This document shows positions 1-9,992 of a stretch of DNA of 64,000 nucleotides, in pieces; the stretch's first letter is position 1, and every line of letters starts with the position of its first letter. Below the pieces are notes generated by a model that had not been told where the DNA came from, did not search any database, and saw nothing but the letters and a program-made list of their open reading frames with translations. Origin of the DNA: Plotosus lineatus (taxonomy: Eukaryota; Chordata; Actinopteri; Siluriformes; Plotosidae). The translations under genes were made by a program, and so were the position numbers. The stretch lies in assembly GCA_024760905.1 (NCBI GenBank), contig CM045745.1:10220282-10284281 (forward strand). Direction: 5' to 3'.

Positions 1-92
1 TAAACCCTTCATAAGATTTTAATGTTGAGCTTTTTTAATGTAGTAAAAGTAAAGTGTAGGAAGTAAATGATTTCACTTATTTTGGATCCAAG

Positions 93-660
93 ATGTCAAA
101 CACAGCGGATGGGGAGGTGGAGATCCCGGCTCGACTTACAAAAGCCAGCCAGTCCTTCGCCTCATTCAGGAGTACATGGAAGGCAGGGAACATTCACCTG
201 AACACCAAGTTCAAAAAATTTCAATCAAATGTGATTAGCATCCTCCTTGATGGATCAGAGTCATGGAAAATGACAAAAACCATCAAAAACAAATTTGATG
301 TCTTCCAGAACAGATGTCTTAGATGCATTCTACAGATCTATTGGCCAAATACAATCAGTAATGAAAAACTCCACCGAAGATCAGAAACCGAATCCATCTC
401 CACGAAGCTTAAACGAGGACATTGGCAATGGATTGGACATGTGGTCCGCCAGCAGAAAACAGCCCTATCCAGAATGGCCCTACGATGGCCTCCAGATGGC
501 CGAAGAAAGCTAGGTAGCCCCAAGGAGACTTGGTGAACAGTTGAGGGAGAGATGAAGGAGAAGGGTTGGACATGGGGGCTATCTGGAACGTGTTTCAGCC
601 GACTGACATAAATGGGGGGCTCTAGTTGAGGCCTTATGTGCTACCTAAGCACAAAGAGGA
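93..660 (+). mobile_element. Non-LTR retrotransposon 3' fragment (RT C-terminal region)
   Basis: A 147-codon open frame (93-536) reads like the region downstream of reverse transcriptase in LINE polyproteins. It has a Cys-rich 'FQNRCLRCILQI' stretch, then 'WQWIGHVVRQ', and an Arg/Gly/Pro-rich end at 'WPPDGRRKLGSP'. No RT catalytic motif remains, so this is a 5'-truncated copy. The frame ends at 536, but related-looking sequence runs to about 660, where a MITE begins. The family differs from the RTE copies elsewhere in the window. Not a host gene. Confidence 0.7.
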
Positions 661-670
661 CTAGTAGGAG

Positions 671-938
671 TACAGTGGTACCTCACCTTATGAAATTAAT
701 CCGTTCCAGAGCCTTTTTCGTAACCTGGATTTATCATAAATTGAATCGCATTTTACATGTAAAACGTGCGATTCGTTCCAAGGCCCCCAATACTACCCAC
801 TACACCCTTTAAAAAAATGATGAAAGCATACCTTTTAAGACCTCCTGCTTCAATATCGTACCGATGGTAGACGGGTTTGGCCATATTCCTTTGCGATATC
901 ACTCGAGCCTGTTTCTTCTTCTCACTCGCATCGGAAAT

Positions 939-977
<39 letters not shown>

Positions 978-1262
978 ACGTGCGCGTGTGTGTTGACCAT
1001 GTCTGAGCAGACTTATAAACTTACAAATGTTTATGGAAGGTTAAAAGCCCGAGTCAAGAAATAAAGCATGAAACAACAGTAACTCTGTCCTTTACATGAA
1101 AAGTATTATGGGAGATGCAGCTCCATAAAAGCCAATGGAAGGGAGCTGCGTCATCCCTCCTAGCCAATGGGAGGCCAGCGGGGCGGGATGTTCGTAGATA
1201 GCCAATAAGAGGGAGCTGCGTCATCCCTCCTAGCCAATGGAAGGCCAGCGGGCTTTTGTAGT
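671..1262. mobile_element. Tigger/pogo-like non-autonomous element, decayed
   Basis: It begins with the terminal motif ACAGTGGTACCTCACC and has 'ttaatccgttcca' and 'acatgtaaaacgtgcg' blocks that recur at 8.1-8.8 and 25.6-26.4 kb. The segment around 866-930 is, on the minus strand, the same helix-turn-helix-like coding remnant seen intact at 8479-8620. A (TG)n tract sits at about 941-974. The right half carries 'gccaatgggaggccagcgg' repeats. The right end is degraded. Confidence 0.65.
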
Positions 1263-1404
1263 GGGTGTTTTTTCACGTGTTTTTTTTTTTTTTTTTTGTG
1301 TGTGTTTGTCTTTCTTTTGTTTAAAACGAAAGGTTAAAAGTTAGAAAGTAATGAAGAAGGCGCTGTTAGGACTCAGATTCTTAATTTATTTTTCTTACTC
1401 ACAG

Positions 1405-1655
1405 AACGTTGTTCAGCATGTCACAGGAATCGAGCTGCTTGTACAGGTGACTCAGATCGCTCTATCTGCTACCCTGGCTGCCTTCTGCTGCAAAGTAATT
1501 CAATGCTGCTCACCGAGGACCAATGTCGTAAGAACACGCCTTTTTACTGTCTACAAACTTGTTGAGCTGAATACCAGTGTCTACCTTTACTGACTTACTT
1601 CCCTTTTTCCTTGCAGCCCGTTGTTGTGGTGAATGCACCTCCAGGTCCACAGTGA
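1405..1655 (+). CDS. MS4A-like four-transmembrane protein, last two coding exons
   Basis: Exon 1405-1527 (41 codons) follows a 'cttactcacag' acceptor and ends at donor GTAAGA. Exon 1617-1655 follows 'tttccttgcag' and ends in TGA. Both junctions are phase 0. The joined C-terminus has 53 residues: a hydrophobic helix (VTGIELLVQVTQIALSATLA), a Cys-rich patch (FCCKVIQCCS), then PVVVVNAPPGPQ. This matches the fourth transmembrane helix and short cytoplasmic tail of fish membrane-spanning 4-domains subfamily A proteins. These are plasma-membrane proteins with poorly defined signalling or channel-associated roles. Upstream exons would lie left of the window. I saw no obvious AATAAA soon after the stop. 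The family call rests on pattern recognition; the exon structure itself is well supported. Confidence 0.7.
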
Positions 1656-2432
1656 CAGCAGCATCACAATCCACTTAATTTAAGTTTTTGTTTTATACAC
1701 ATGCACACACACATTATAGCTATACATACATAGGTGTTGTATTATATACAGTACATGATCGAATGGTTTGTAAAACTGTTCAGTTACCTTAAAAGATTAC
1801 AAAAGACTTGGATACACTTTTCTTCACTCAGTACTTCAGAAAAAAAAAAAGTAGATCTTTAACAAAAAGATTGTTTGTATACGTATTCACCCTCTACACG
1901 TTAATACTTTGTAGAGAAGACTTTTGTTGCAGTAACAGCCTGAATTCTTTTGAGGTATACATGGAGCAGCGCTCAGCGGAGTGTTCAGCAGTGATTTGTT
2001 TCCATTCTTCTGTTCAGAAGTTGTAGAGATCCTCCAAGTTGGTGGGATGGCGTCTCTGGACAAGAGTTCAAATAGTGCCACAGATTCTCAGCAGGGATAC
2101 GATCATGGTTTTGACTTGCCCATTGCAGCACATTCACGTTTCTGTTTCCAATGTCGGTTTGGCCATATGCTTCATGTCATGTTGAAAGATGAATCTTCTC
2201 CCAAGGCTGGAATAATTTTTCCTGCAATATTATATAGTACAGTATAAGGCATGTTACCTTCAAATCTGACAAGATTCCAAGTCGCTGCAGTTGAAAAGCA
2301 TCCCCGTAGTATGATGGTGCCATGACCGTATTTCACTGCAGGTATGGGGATACTTGAGACATGGGCACATTTTTTCCACCCATGTATCACCCATGTAGTG
2401 GATTTTTCCACTGATCCTAAAGTTGGGGGTTT
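1656..2432. other. 3' flank of the MS4A-like gene with an old repeat
   Basis: The first ~170 bp are probable 3' UTR. From about 1880 to 2420 the sequence resembles decayed DNA-transposon non-coding sequence common in fish ('gttgcagtaacagcctgaa', 'gaaaagcatccccgtagta'). The short open frames here have no recognisable product. Confidence 0.4.
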
Positions 2433-2690
2433 GTGGGGCAGCGGTAGCCTGGTGGTAATGTAGGCTGGATCACTGATCCAAGAGTTGGGGGTTCAAGTCC
2501 CACTCTCAACAAGTTGTCACTGTCCCCACAGTATAGCTCACTGTGTTATCAAAGGCTGGCCATGTCTCTCACTGTCTACAGTGTGAGGTTCATGTAAAAG
2601 AACCATTGCTGACTTTCGTCAAGAGTAGCTGCATAGCCGTAAGCGTGTTTCTAACCGAGAGTCTGAGTCCCCTAAGGCAGTTTGTGTTCA
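2433..2690 (+). mobile_element. tRNA-headed SINE, truncated copy
   Basis: The head 'ggggcagcggtagcctggtgg' region, a B-box-like 'gggggttcaagtcccac' and the body blocks 'ggttatcaaaggctggccatg' and 'aagaaccattgctgac' identify the dominant SINE of this window. The 3' tail is missing. Confidence 0.85.
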
Positions 2691-3735
2691 CAGCAACGTT
2701 CTGGCAACTCCTGCAGCGGCACCGGAACCCAGTCGTATTGGCTTCTGCCCATCCATTGGATCCTTCCGGTGGCGCCAAGATGGGCGAATTGCTGCTTGGG
2801 TAACAGCCTGTCCTCCATACTTCCTACCCAGGCTCTCCGCACTGGAGAGTATCACCAGCCGAGATATCAGACAGAGCCCATAGTCCTTTGAGACTGACGG
2901 AGGCGAGGCCAACTACCTCTTTGAAGCCTGGTCAAAATTTTGTATTTTCGTCTCATTTGATCGTAAAATGTTCTCTCAAATGCCATATGTACGTTTATGT
3001 GGAACATCTTTAGGCTTTCATGACTCCCCCACCCATCTCTAGAGGCCTATCTTATGGAGAGCTCTTAAAATTGGTGACCCCTGCCTCATGCGTTTCCTTG
3101 ACTTTATATCTCTCATCAGCAATCACAAACATTTGTCAAATTATTGTATATGCAAAGTTATATAAATTTAATTCATTTTGATCGTCAGCAGTAAACTTTT
3201 CTTGGGTTTTCGAGCTGTGTTGCCTTGCAAAGGCTCCATTTTGAGTGTAAGGTTTTCTCACCAAGATGGCTGCCATCTGGCTTCATAATTAAAACACAAA
3301 TGTGCAATCTAGTCTTTTTTTTTTTTTTTAACAGATGGAAGTTGTAGCTATTGCTTTGTTGAAGTGAAAACCTGCACCGTCCGTTGCCTTTCGTGGATAA
3401 GAAGGGACATCCCTGTCTGAGAACAACACCAGTGGCAGTGTACGCTGTAGTTTTGTACTCTCTCTATAGCGCCTGGGAGAGACTTTGATATTATGTGAGA
3501 GTGAGCTTGATTCTGCATATCAGAATACAGACTAGCATTTTGTGCCAGTTTTCCATTTCACAAAAATTATTTAAAATTCTTTTAAATCTGCAGACTTTTA
3601 TTTTATAGAAGCCTTTCAACTGTCATATTTGGTGGAACTTCTGCTTAATACATAATTTCCATGTAATCCTCCAAGATGATGCTGTCAATGCCTTGGTATT
3701 TCACTCTTTATTACTTTGACTGGTTTTGTGTGTGT

Positions 3736-3767
<32 letters not shown>

Positions 3768-4940
3768 TAGGGGTCTTTCTCAGCACCCGACAAAATATTC
3801 TCAAATTGTGTCACATCATTGCCTGAAATAAAGATACTCACACAAAAATAGTTCTACTAGACTCCTTGGGCTTGATGAACCCTTTGAAATTGTTTCCGTG
3901 TCCATTTCTTGACTTGCACCTGCCAGCAGCTTTAACCATGAGACCTTTTAACAGTTGCTTACCACCCATATTTGGTTGACTGCTTTCAGATATTCTTTTG
4001 ATAGTCCAGGCACAGCTCTAGAAATTGATCACAGATGGAAGCCAATTAGCTTGATGTGTGATAGAATTGATTTGTTATACTCACTGAGTTTATAAGTATT
4101 TTGTTGGTAGCTTTCACATCTTTCACTTCCTTATTAAGTTGCACTGATGGAGTGTGGGGCAGTGGTGGCCTACAAGGGCGCAGGCTGGTCTGACCGTGGG
4201 GGGGGGTGCACATCTTGGTTGACCGGAACTCGAGTCTCAGGGGCTATAATTTTATTTATTATATTACTAAGCACTTTGGGGGAACCAGGTACAGGTACAC
4301 CCATGGGTAGAATTATAAACTTTAAAAAATGTCTGTCTATACAGGGGTGAACTGCAATCAAATATTACAGTTCGACCAAAAACATTCTCAAATATATTTC
4401 AAACTACATCTGCAAGTACATGTGCTAAATACATTTACAAATTGAGATAGTTATTTATCTATTCAAAAACACAAACAAATATTAATACATATTTACAGCA
4501 CAAAAACGTAGTATTAATGTTATAAAAGTACTGAGCATTAAGCTGCAGATCCAGGCTGGATGGCTTATGATTATTTTATCCATTCATTCTCTGTGTGTCA
4601 ATGTTTGTGTTCTAACACATGTGCAGGAACCGGCGGCGGGACTAACAAACTGTGCTTTATTCTCACATTCGCACTTTGTTTGATTGACAGTGTTCAGCTA
4701 TTATTGCTTACTGATAATATGTGAGGCGTTCCACCGAAATAGGCACCTATTGTCAATCGGTCAGCTCGGGCTTGCACATGCGCAGTGCCCGTTACACGTT
4801 AACTTCCGGTGTTAACTTCCGGTTTACTGCATGCTGACTTTATCTCCGACTTTCTCTTCAATAACAGTCATTAAGTTTATTTATAAGATTGTGAATACAC
4901 ATAATTTCTTGTCCCTCGGAACTCAACTCCTGCTGTAGGG
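2691..4940. other. Gene-free interval, unassigned sequence
   Basis: 2690-2940 looks like a transposon fragment, but I cannot place it. A run of about 30 T lies at 3737-3767 and a shorter one at 3318-3331. Short open frames at 4147-4361 overlap on both strands and have no recognisable protein. A promoter-like motif cluster near 4740-4835 is listed separately. Confidence 0.4.
4755..4835. promoter_or_regulatory. Possible promoter-like motif cluster (NRF1-like plus two ETS-like sites)
   Basis: 'GCACATGCGCAGTGC' resembles an NRF1 site. It is followed within 50 bp by two copies of 'AACTTCCGGT', an ETS/GABP-type motif. These motifs are typical of vertebrate housekeeping promoters. No coding exon begins nearby, so it may drive an unseen non-coding or 5' UTR exon, or be part of a repeat. 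Confidence 0.3.
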
Positions 4941-4964
4941 GGGGATGCATGTGCACCCCCCTAG

Positions 4965-5250
4965 CCTACGCTCTTGGCCTAGTGGTAAAGGTGCTAATTC
5001 ACTGATCCTAAAGTTGGGGGTTCAAGCCTCACATTCAATCCCAGTGCAGCTAACTGGGTTATCAAAGGCCGGCCATGTCTCTCACTGTCTATGCTGGGAG
5101 GTTCCTGTAAAAGAACCATTGCTGACTTTCGACAAGAGTAGCTGCATAGGCGTCAGTGTGTTTCTGCACTGTGATGGCTGCTGAGCTGCCCAGCGTGTAC
5201 TCTGCCCTCGCCTGGAGTTGGCTGGGATGGGCGCTAGTAGTATGCCTAAA
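4965..5250 (+). mobile_element. tRNA-headed SINE, L2/HE1-type tail
   Basis: The order is head ('tggcctagtggtaaaggtgc'), B-box-like 'gggggttcaagcctcac', body ('taactgggttatcaaaggcc', 'aaaagaaccattgctgac') and the start of the L2-like tail ('gtgtactctgccctcgcc'). The 'gccctgcgatggcctggc' part of the tail is partly deleted. Confidence 0.9.
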
Positions 5251-5319
5251 CAAACAAACAAACAAAAAAAACCACGATAGCTACAGTATTAATCAAATGA
5301 AAGTTTAGGAATTTAATTT

Positions 5320-5583
5320 TCATTCATTCGTTCATTTTCTGGAACCATCATTTTCTTCATCCTAATTATGGTCGCGGAGAGGCTGGCACCCATCTCAGCC
5401 GAGTCTGGGTGAGGGCAGAGTACACCCTGGACAACTCGCCAGGTCATCGCAGGGCAGAAACACGCTGACGGCTATGCAGCTACTTTTGTCGAAAATCAGC
5501 AATGGTTCTTTTACATGAACCTCCCACCATAGACAGTGAGAGACATGGCCGGCCTTTGATAACCCAGTTAGCTGCACTGGGGG
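5320..5583 (-). mobile_element. tRNA-headed SINE, L2/HE1-type tail, head missing
   Basis: Reverse complement of the same SINE. The tail ('cctaattatggtcgcgg' on +) comes first on the plus strand, then the body. The element stops at 'gctgcactggggg', before the tRNA head. Confidence 0.88.
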
Positions 5584-5826
5584 GAATTTAATTTAAAAGC
5601 TTTAATATGTAATCCTGTCGAACTTGAGCCGCAAGTTTACAGCAAAACACAAAAATTTTTATCTAACATCTCTCTTTCTAGGGAACAAGTTTTTTGCTAA
5701 TTGCCAAATACATTCATCAAATTCAAAGCAAATAAATGTAAACAGGTCACTATATATATTTTATGGCTATGAGTTTTCCTCTGTAGTTGTTATTCAGGGA
5801 CATTTAAAACTATCATAATTTGCCTA

Positions 5827-6633
5827 TACAGGGATCATTCATCTTTTGCGGTTAATTGGGACCAAGATCCCCCTGCGACCAGCGAATCCTGCGAAGTAGG
5901 ATCACCCCCACCCTAACTGACGTACACATATATGCGTATATAATATCAATAAATACATATTCAATGCCATAAATGCTTATAACAATTAAACATTCAAAAA
6001 TAATGCATAAGATGTAAATAAAATACAAATACACTCACATATGTGGGGCCGGTAGCATAGTGGTTAGGGTGCTGCGCTCATGATCAGGAGGTTGTGAGTT
6101 CAAATCCCACTGAGACCCTCACTGTGCTAAGACCCCTGGGCAAGGTCTCAACCACAAGTGTGCCTCTGTTCCCCCAGCAGTATAAATGGGTACCAGTAAA
6201 ATATACTGGGAAGGTAACCTGCGATGGACTAGCGTCCCATCCAGGGGGAGTTGAACTCCTGGTCGCTTCACGCTACGGAAACCGGGGATAAGCACCGGCC
6301 TGATGAGCCACAAGGCTCGGGTGTAAAAAACCCAACAGACTTACCCCCTACAATCACATACAGATTGCGCGTGCACGCAGATGTGCACCTCACAACAATG
6401 TAACTAGTTTTGATGGAAGATTTTGGGTTGTTTTTTTGTTGGTTGTTTTTTTTGTTGGGTGTTTTTTTTTTTTTTTTTGCATAATTGGCCTTGTTTTGTG
6501 GCATTTTCCATAACTTTTCCCCCTATTCTTGCTTAATTTCCTTATTTTTTTAATTCGATGAATATTAAAAAAAAAATCTGCGATACACTGAAGCCGCATG
6601 AACTGAAACAGGAAGTAGCGAGGGATCACTGTA
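5827..6633. mobile_element. TA-flanked MITE, 'GGGATCCCTCGC' family, split by a SINE
   Basis: Inverted ends start TACAGGGATC (5827) and finish GCGAGGGATCACTGTA (6633), with TA at both outer edges as in pogo/Tigger-type elements. Internal landmarks 'gcggttaattgggaccaag', 'aatgtaactagttttgatgg' and 'actgaagccgcatgaa' recur in every family member here. A second SINE type is inserted at 6046-6330. No protein is encoded. Confidence 0.8.
6046..6330 (+). mobile_element. tRNA(Met)-headed SINE
   Basis: The head 'ggggccggtagcatagtgg' followed by 'gctcatgatcagga' (CAT at the anticodon position) and 'gagttcaaatcccac' is tRNA-like. The body includes 'ctgggcaaggtctcaacca' and 'aacctgcgatggactagcg'. It interrupts the MITE at 5827-6633. 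A related copy lies at 22815-23085. Confidence 0.75.
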
Positions 6634-8030
6634 TAAACAGTGCAAGTTTTGACACACGCATTTTAAAAGATGCCACTATAACTATGCAGGTCATTAACAA
6701 AAAATAAATATGGAACATTCCAGAGTTTTCTGTAAAGCAGTGATCGTTATACACCGAGTTAACTTTAGCCAGCATATATTCAATAGCCACAAGCGCAAAA
6801 AAAACATTTTACTACTTTGTGGCCTGACCCAGAATGCGGTAAAACTAATGTGAGTCACAGTTTGACCTTTAAAAATGTAAATTTCAAACTTTGGTGTGAA
6901 AGACACAAACCTGTGGCAGCTACAATAAATATTCCCATGTCACCATCATGTATGGCCACATAGTATGTCTAGTATTTACTCAACACATTCCACTTCATTT
7001 CCAGGGATTGCTCTGGATACACAGCATAACCTTTATAATGTACATACAGAGCAGTCCCTAGAAATTTAACACACTTAAACATTCAGGAAGAACTAAAAGA
7101 CTTTTTAGCGGGAGTGATATAAACAGCCTAGATAGAGCCGAGATGGTTAAATCTGAAATACATAACAGGCCTACTGGAATCCATCACTGTCCACTTGTAG
7201 GACACGGAAAGCACACTGTGTGTGGGATTGTACAATAGACTGTTTTATGTGAATGGACCGAGAATAATGACCTCATTCAATGTCTCATACTACACTGTCT
7301 AATGTCACATACATACTTGACTACTTTAGTCTTCATATAGAAATTCAAATTTTATTTTCCATTACAGTTACATGCCTGACTTTAGTTTACATTCTACCAA
7401 ATTTTCATTGGAAACTGATCAAATTCCATAAAGCATTCCATGAAAAAAAGTGTAATATTAAAAAAAAGACAATGTTGAATATAAATTAATTGCTTTGTTC
7501 CTTAGTAAATATGTTCATAGTAAAAAATATTTACATATTTAAAAACATGCTTATTAATTCACATTAAGAATAAATTTCATAATTAACACTTCTTCCCGAA
7601 CACATTTATCGATGTCATTAAACTAGAACGAAGCTCGAGTAATTAAGGTAAAAACAAACATAATTGATATTTTTTGCATTTTGATACACATTGATTCAGA
7701 GTATTAGATCATACATTCAGACATAAGTCCTGATTGGAGGTCAGTTTTAAGCAGCCAAAGAAAAACTGGTTTTGTCCGTCTATTTCAGAATTTGAGGTCG
7801 TCATCTGTGTTGTTCATATCTGCAACTCATCGGTCCAATGGCTCTGTTTGAAGGAATGGAGATTTGAGATACAAAATGTTAATGCTACATCGGGCTAAAT
7901 CAGATTAAAAAAATTTGCATAGGTAATAACGACAGAAAGCATTTAAAATGGCTTAGTAAACAATATTACGGTACAGTAGTAAGAATTGTTTCCCCTGGCC
8001 CCTCCTCCCAAGACATTAACACAGGGTCAG
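6634..8030. other. Gene-free AT-rich interval
   Basis: I found no coding region, RNA gene or recognisable transposon. Open frames at 6694-6906 and 7280-7489 are short, AT-driven and unlike known proteins. Confidence 0.5.
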
Positions 8031-8069
8031 ATATATATATATATATATATACATACACACACACACACA

Positions 8070-8782
8070 CAGTGGTACCTCATGTTACGAAAGCACCAAT
8101 AAATGAAAAATCCAAGTTACGAAACGTATTTACCTAAAATTTCCGTCTCTGGATACGAAAAAAATTCACGTTACGAAACGCGCCGTCTCAAAAATTCAGA
8201 CAATGCGCGCTCAGCTTCGCAGTCGCCCAAATCCCCCGAAACGTAAATACACTTGTAGCAGCCTGTATTTTGTTTTGAAATTGGCGCAATAGAGTTGCTC
8301 TCCCATTGGCTATCTCCCAACACACCGCCCCCACTGGCCTACCATTGGCTAAGAGGGAGCTGCATCTACCTTCGTCCCACTGTTCGTCATGGAGTTATAA
8401 CATGCGTAAAGGACAGTTACTGTTGTTTTGTGAGTTTTTCAAGTGTGCTCATTGCAACTTTATTTTTTGTCATTCATCATGGGCTCCAAGAAAGTGATTC
8501 CTGGTGTGATTGAAAAGAAGCGGGCTCGTGGCATGCGGTTGAGTGATATCGCAAAGGAATATGGCCAAAACCCGTCGACCATCGGTACGATATTGAAGCA
8601 GAAGGAGGCTTTAAAAAGGTATACTTTTGCAATTTTTAAAGGGGTATTATTTTTAGGGGTATTATTGGGGGGCCATGGAATGAATCAGGCCTTTTACATG
8701 TAAAATGTGACTCAATTTACGAAAAAACATCAGATTACGAAACCACTTCTGGAACAGATTAATTTCGTAAGGTGAGGTACCT
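8070..8782 (+). mobile_element. Tigger/pogo-like non-autonomous element retaining an HTH-coding remnant
   Basis: The left end CAGTGGTACCTCATGTTACG is preceded by (TA)n and (CA)n runs. The right end, 'aatttcgtaaggtgaggtacc', is its inverse without the final ACTG. A methionine-initiated frame at 8479 reads MGSKKVIPGVIEKKRARG then LSDIAKEYGQNPSTIGTILK, a psq/CENP-B-type helix-turn-helix like the N-terminus of pogo/Tigger transposases. The catalytic domain is absent, so it could only be moved in trans. A SINE later landed on the right end (8791-9139). Confidence 0.75.
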
Positions 8783-8790
8783 ATATATAT

Positions 8791-9139
8791 GTGGTGGTCT
8801 AGTGGTATAGGGCGCTGGATTGCTGATCCAAAGGTTGGGGGTTCGAGTCCCACTCTCCACAAGGTTGTCACTGTCCCCCCCAGTGCAGCTAACTGGGTTA
8901 TCAAAGGCGGGCCATGTCTGTCACTGTCTATGGTGAGAGGCATGTAAAAGAACCATTGCTGACTTTCGTAAAGAGTAGGCTGCAAAGTCGTCAGCGTGTT
9001 TCTGTCCCTTGCTAAAAAGGGTTGTGACAGGAAGGGCATCCGACGTAAAAAAAAATCTCTGCCAAATCAAACGTGCGAATCAGATGGTTCGCTGTGGCGA
9101 CTCCTGAGTAAAAGGGAAAAAGCCGAAAGGAAGACAGAC
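8791..9139 (+). mobile_element. tRNA-headed SINE, RTE-type tail
   Basis: Head and body are the same as in the L2-tailed SINE, but after 'gtcagcgtgtttctgtccc' the tail becomes 'gttgtgacaggaagggcatc', then 'gctgtggcgactcctgag' and 'aaaaagccgaaaggaag'. A 16-bp direct repeat AGGTACCTATATATAT flanks it (8775-8790 and 9140-9155), a target-site duplication typical of LINE-mediated insertion. Confidence 0.92.
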
Positions 9140-9146
9140 AGGTACC

Positions 9147-9180
<34 letters not shown>

Positions 9181-9189
9181 TTGTCTATA

Positions 9190-9506
9190 TATTTCTTTGC
9201 CTATTATCTTCCAACCACGTGTACGGCAACTTTTCCCTCTCTGCAATCGGTCCTTCACGCTGTTTTGTGATGATAGCTGACTTAATTGGGGCTGCTGCTT
9301 TCACTGCTTCCCTAATGTGGTCCTTGTCCTTTAAAATTATAGACATCGTGGAGTGGGAGAGATGGAGATCTCGAGCGATGGAATTTACTTTTTTCCCCTC
9401 CTTCATACTGCTTTATCACTTTCACCTTCGTCTCCAACGACAGTGCCTTCCTTGCTTTCTTGGTAGAATTTCGATCTGATGAATCGGACTTGCTCTTGGG
9501 GGCCAT
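9190..9506 (-). pseudogene. Tigger-type (pogo) transposase N-terminal fragment
   Basis: The ATG at 9506 opens MAPKSKSDSSDRNSTKKARK then ALSLETKVKVIKQYEGGEK, the conserved N-terminus of Tigger/TIGD1-like transposases (CENP-B type HTH). The frame then shifts: the continuation (KKVNSIARDLHLSHSTMSII, then IREAVKAAAPIKSAIITKQ) is in another frame. The DDE catalytic domain is absent. The surrounding element appears to run to about 9740. It is dead. Confidence 0.8.
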
Positions 9507-9745
9507 GGTAACGGTGTACAGTAAATGAATGTAAAATTGTACTGGAAAAGAGCTGTTACTGCGATGGTATCTAGTCACTGAGTGTAGTGGTAGAATGCTG
9601 TGAGTGTGAGATGCTGGGCTGCCACAACTATCTTATACGCTGCGCTGTCAGACATATACAGTAAACTCATAACAGGGATCTGCTAGACATAGTACTAAGT
9701 ACGGGTGGTCGTAACTCGCGTACAGCGTAACTCGGATAGTGATTG

Positions 9746-9982
<237 letters not shown>

Positions 9983-9992
9983 CACATTTAAA

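Noticed and set aside
2455..2512. tRNA-like heads with A- and B-box-like motifs (also at 4970, 8800, 17630, 28905, 29560, 30045 and elsewhere)
   Set aside because: Each is joined to the same SINE body and tail, with no acceptor stem or mature tRNA fold. They are SINE heads, not tRNA genes.
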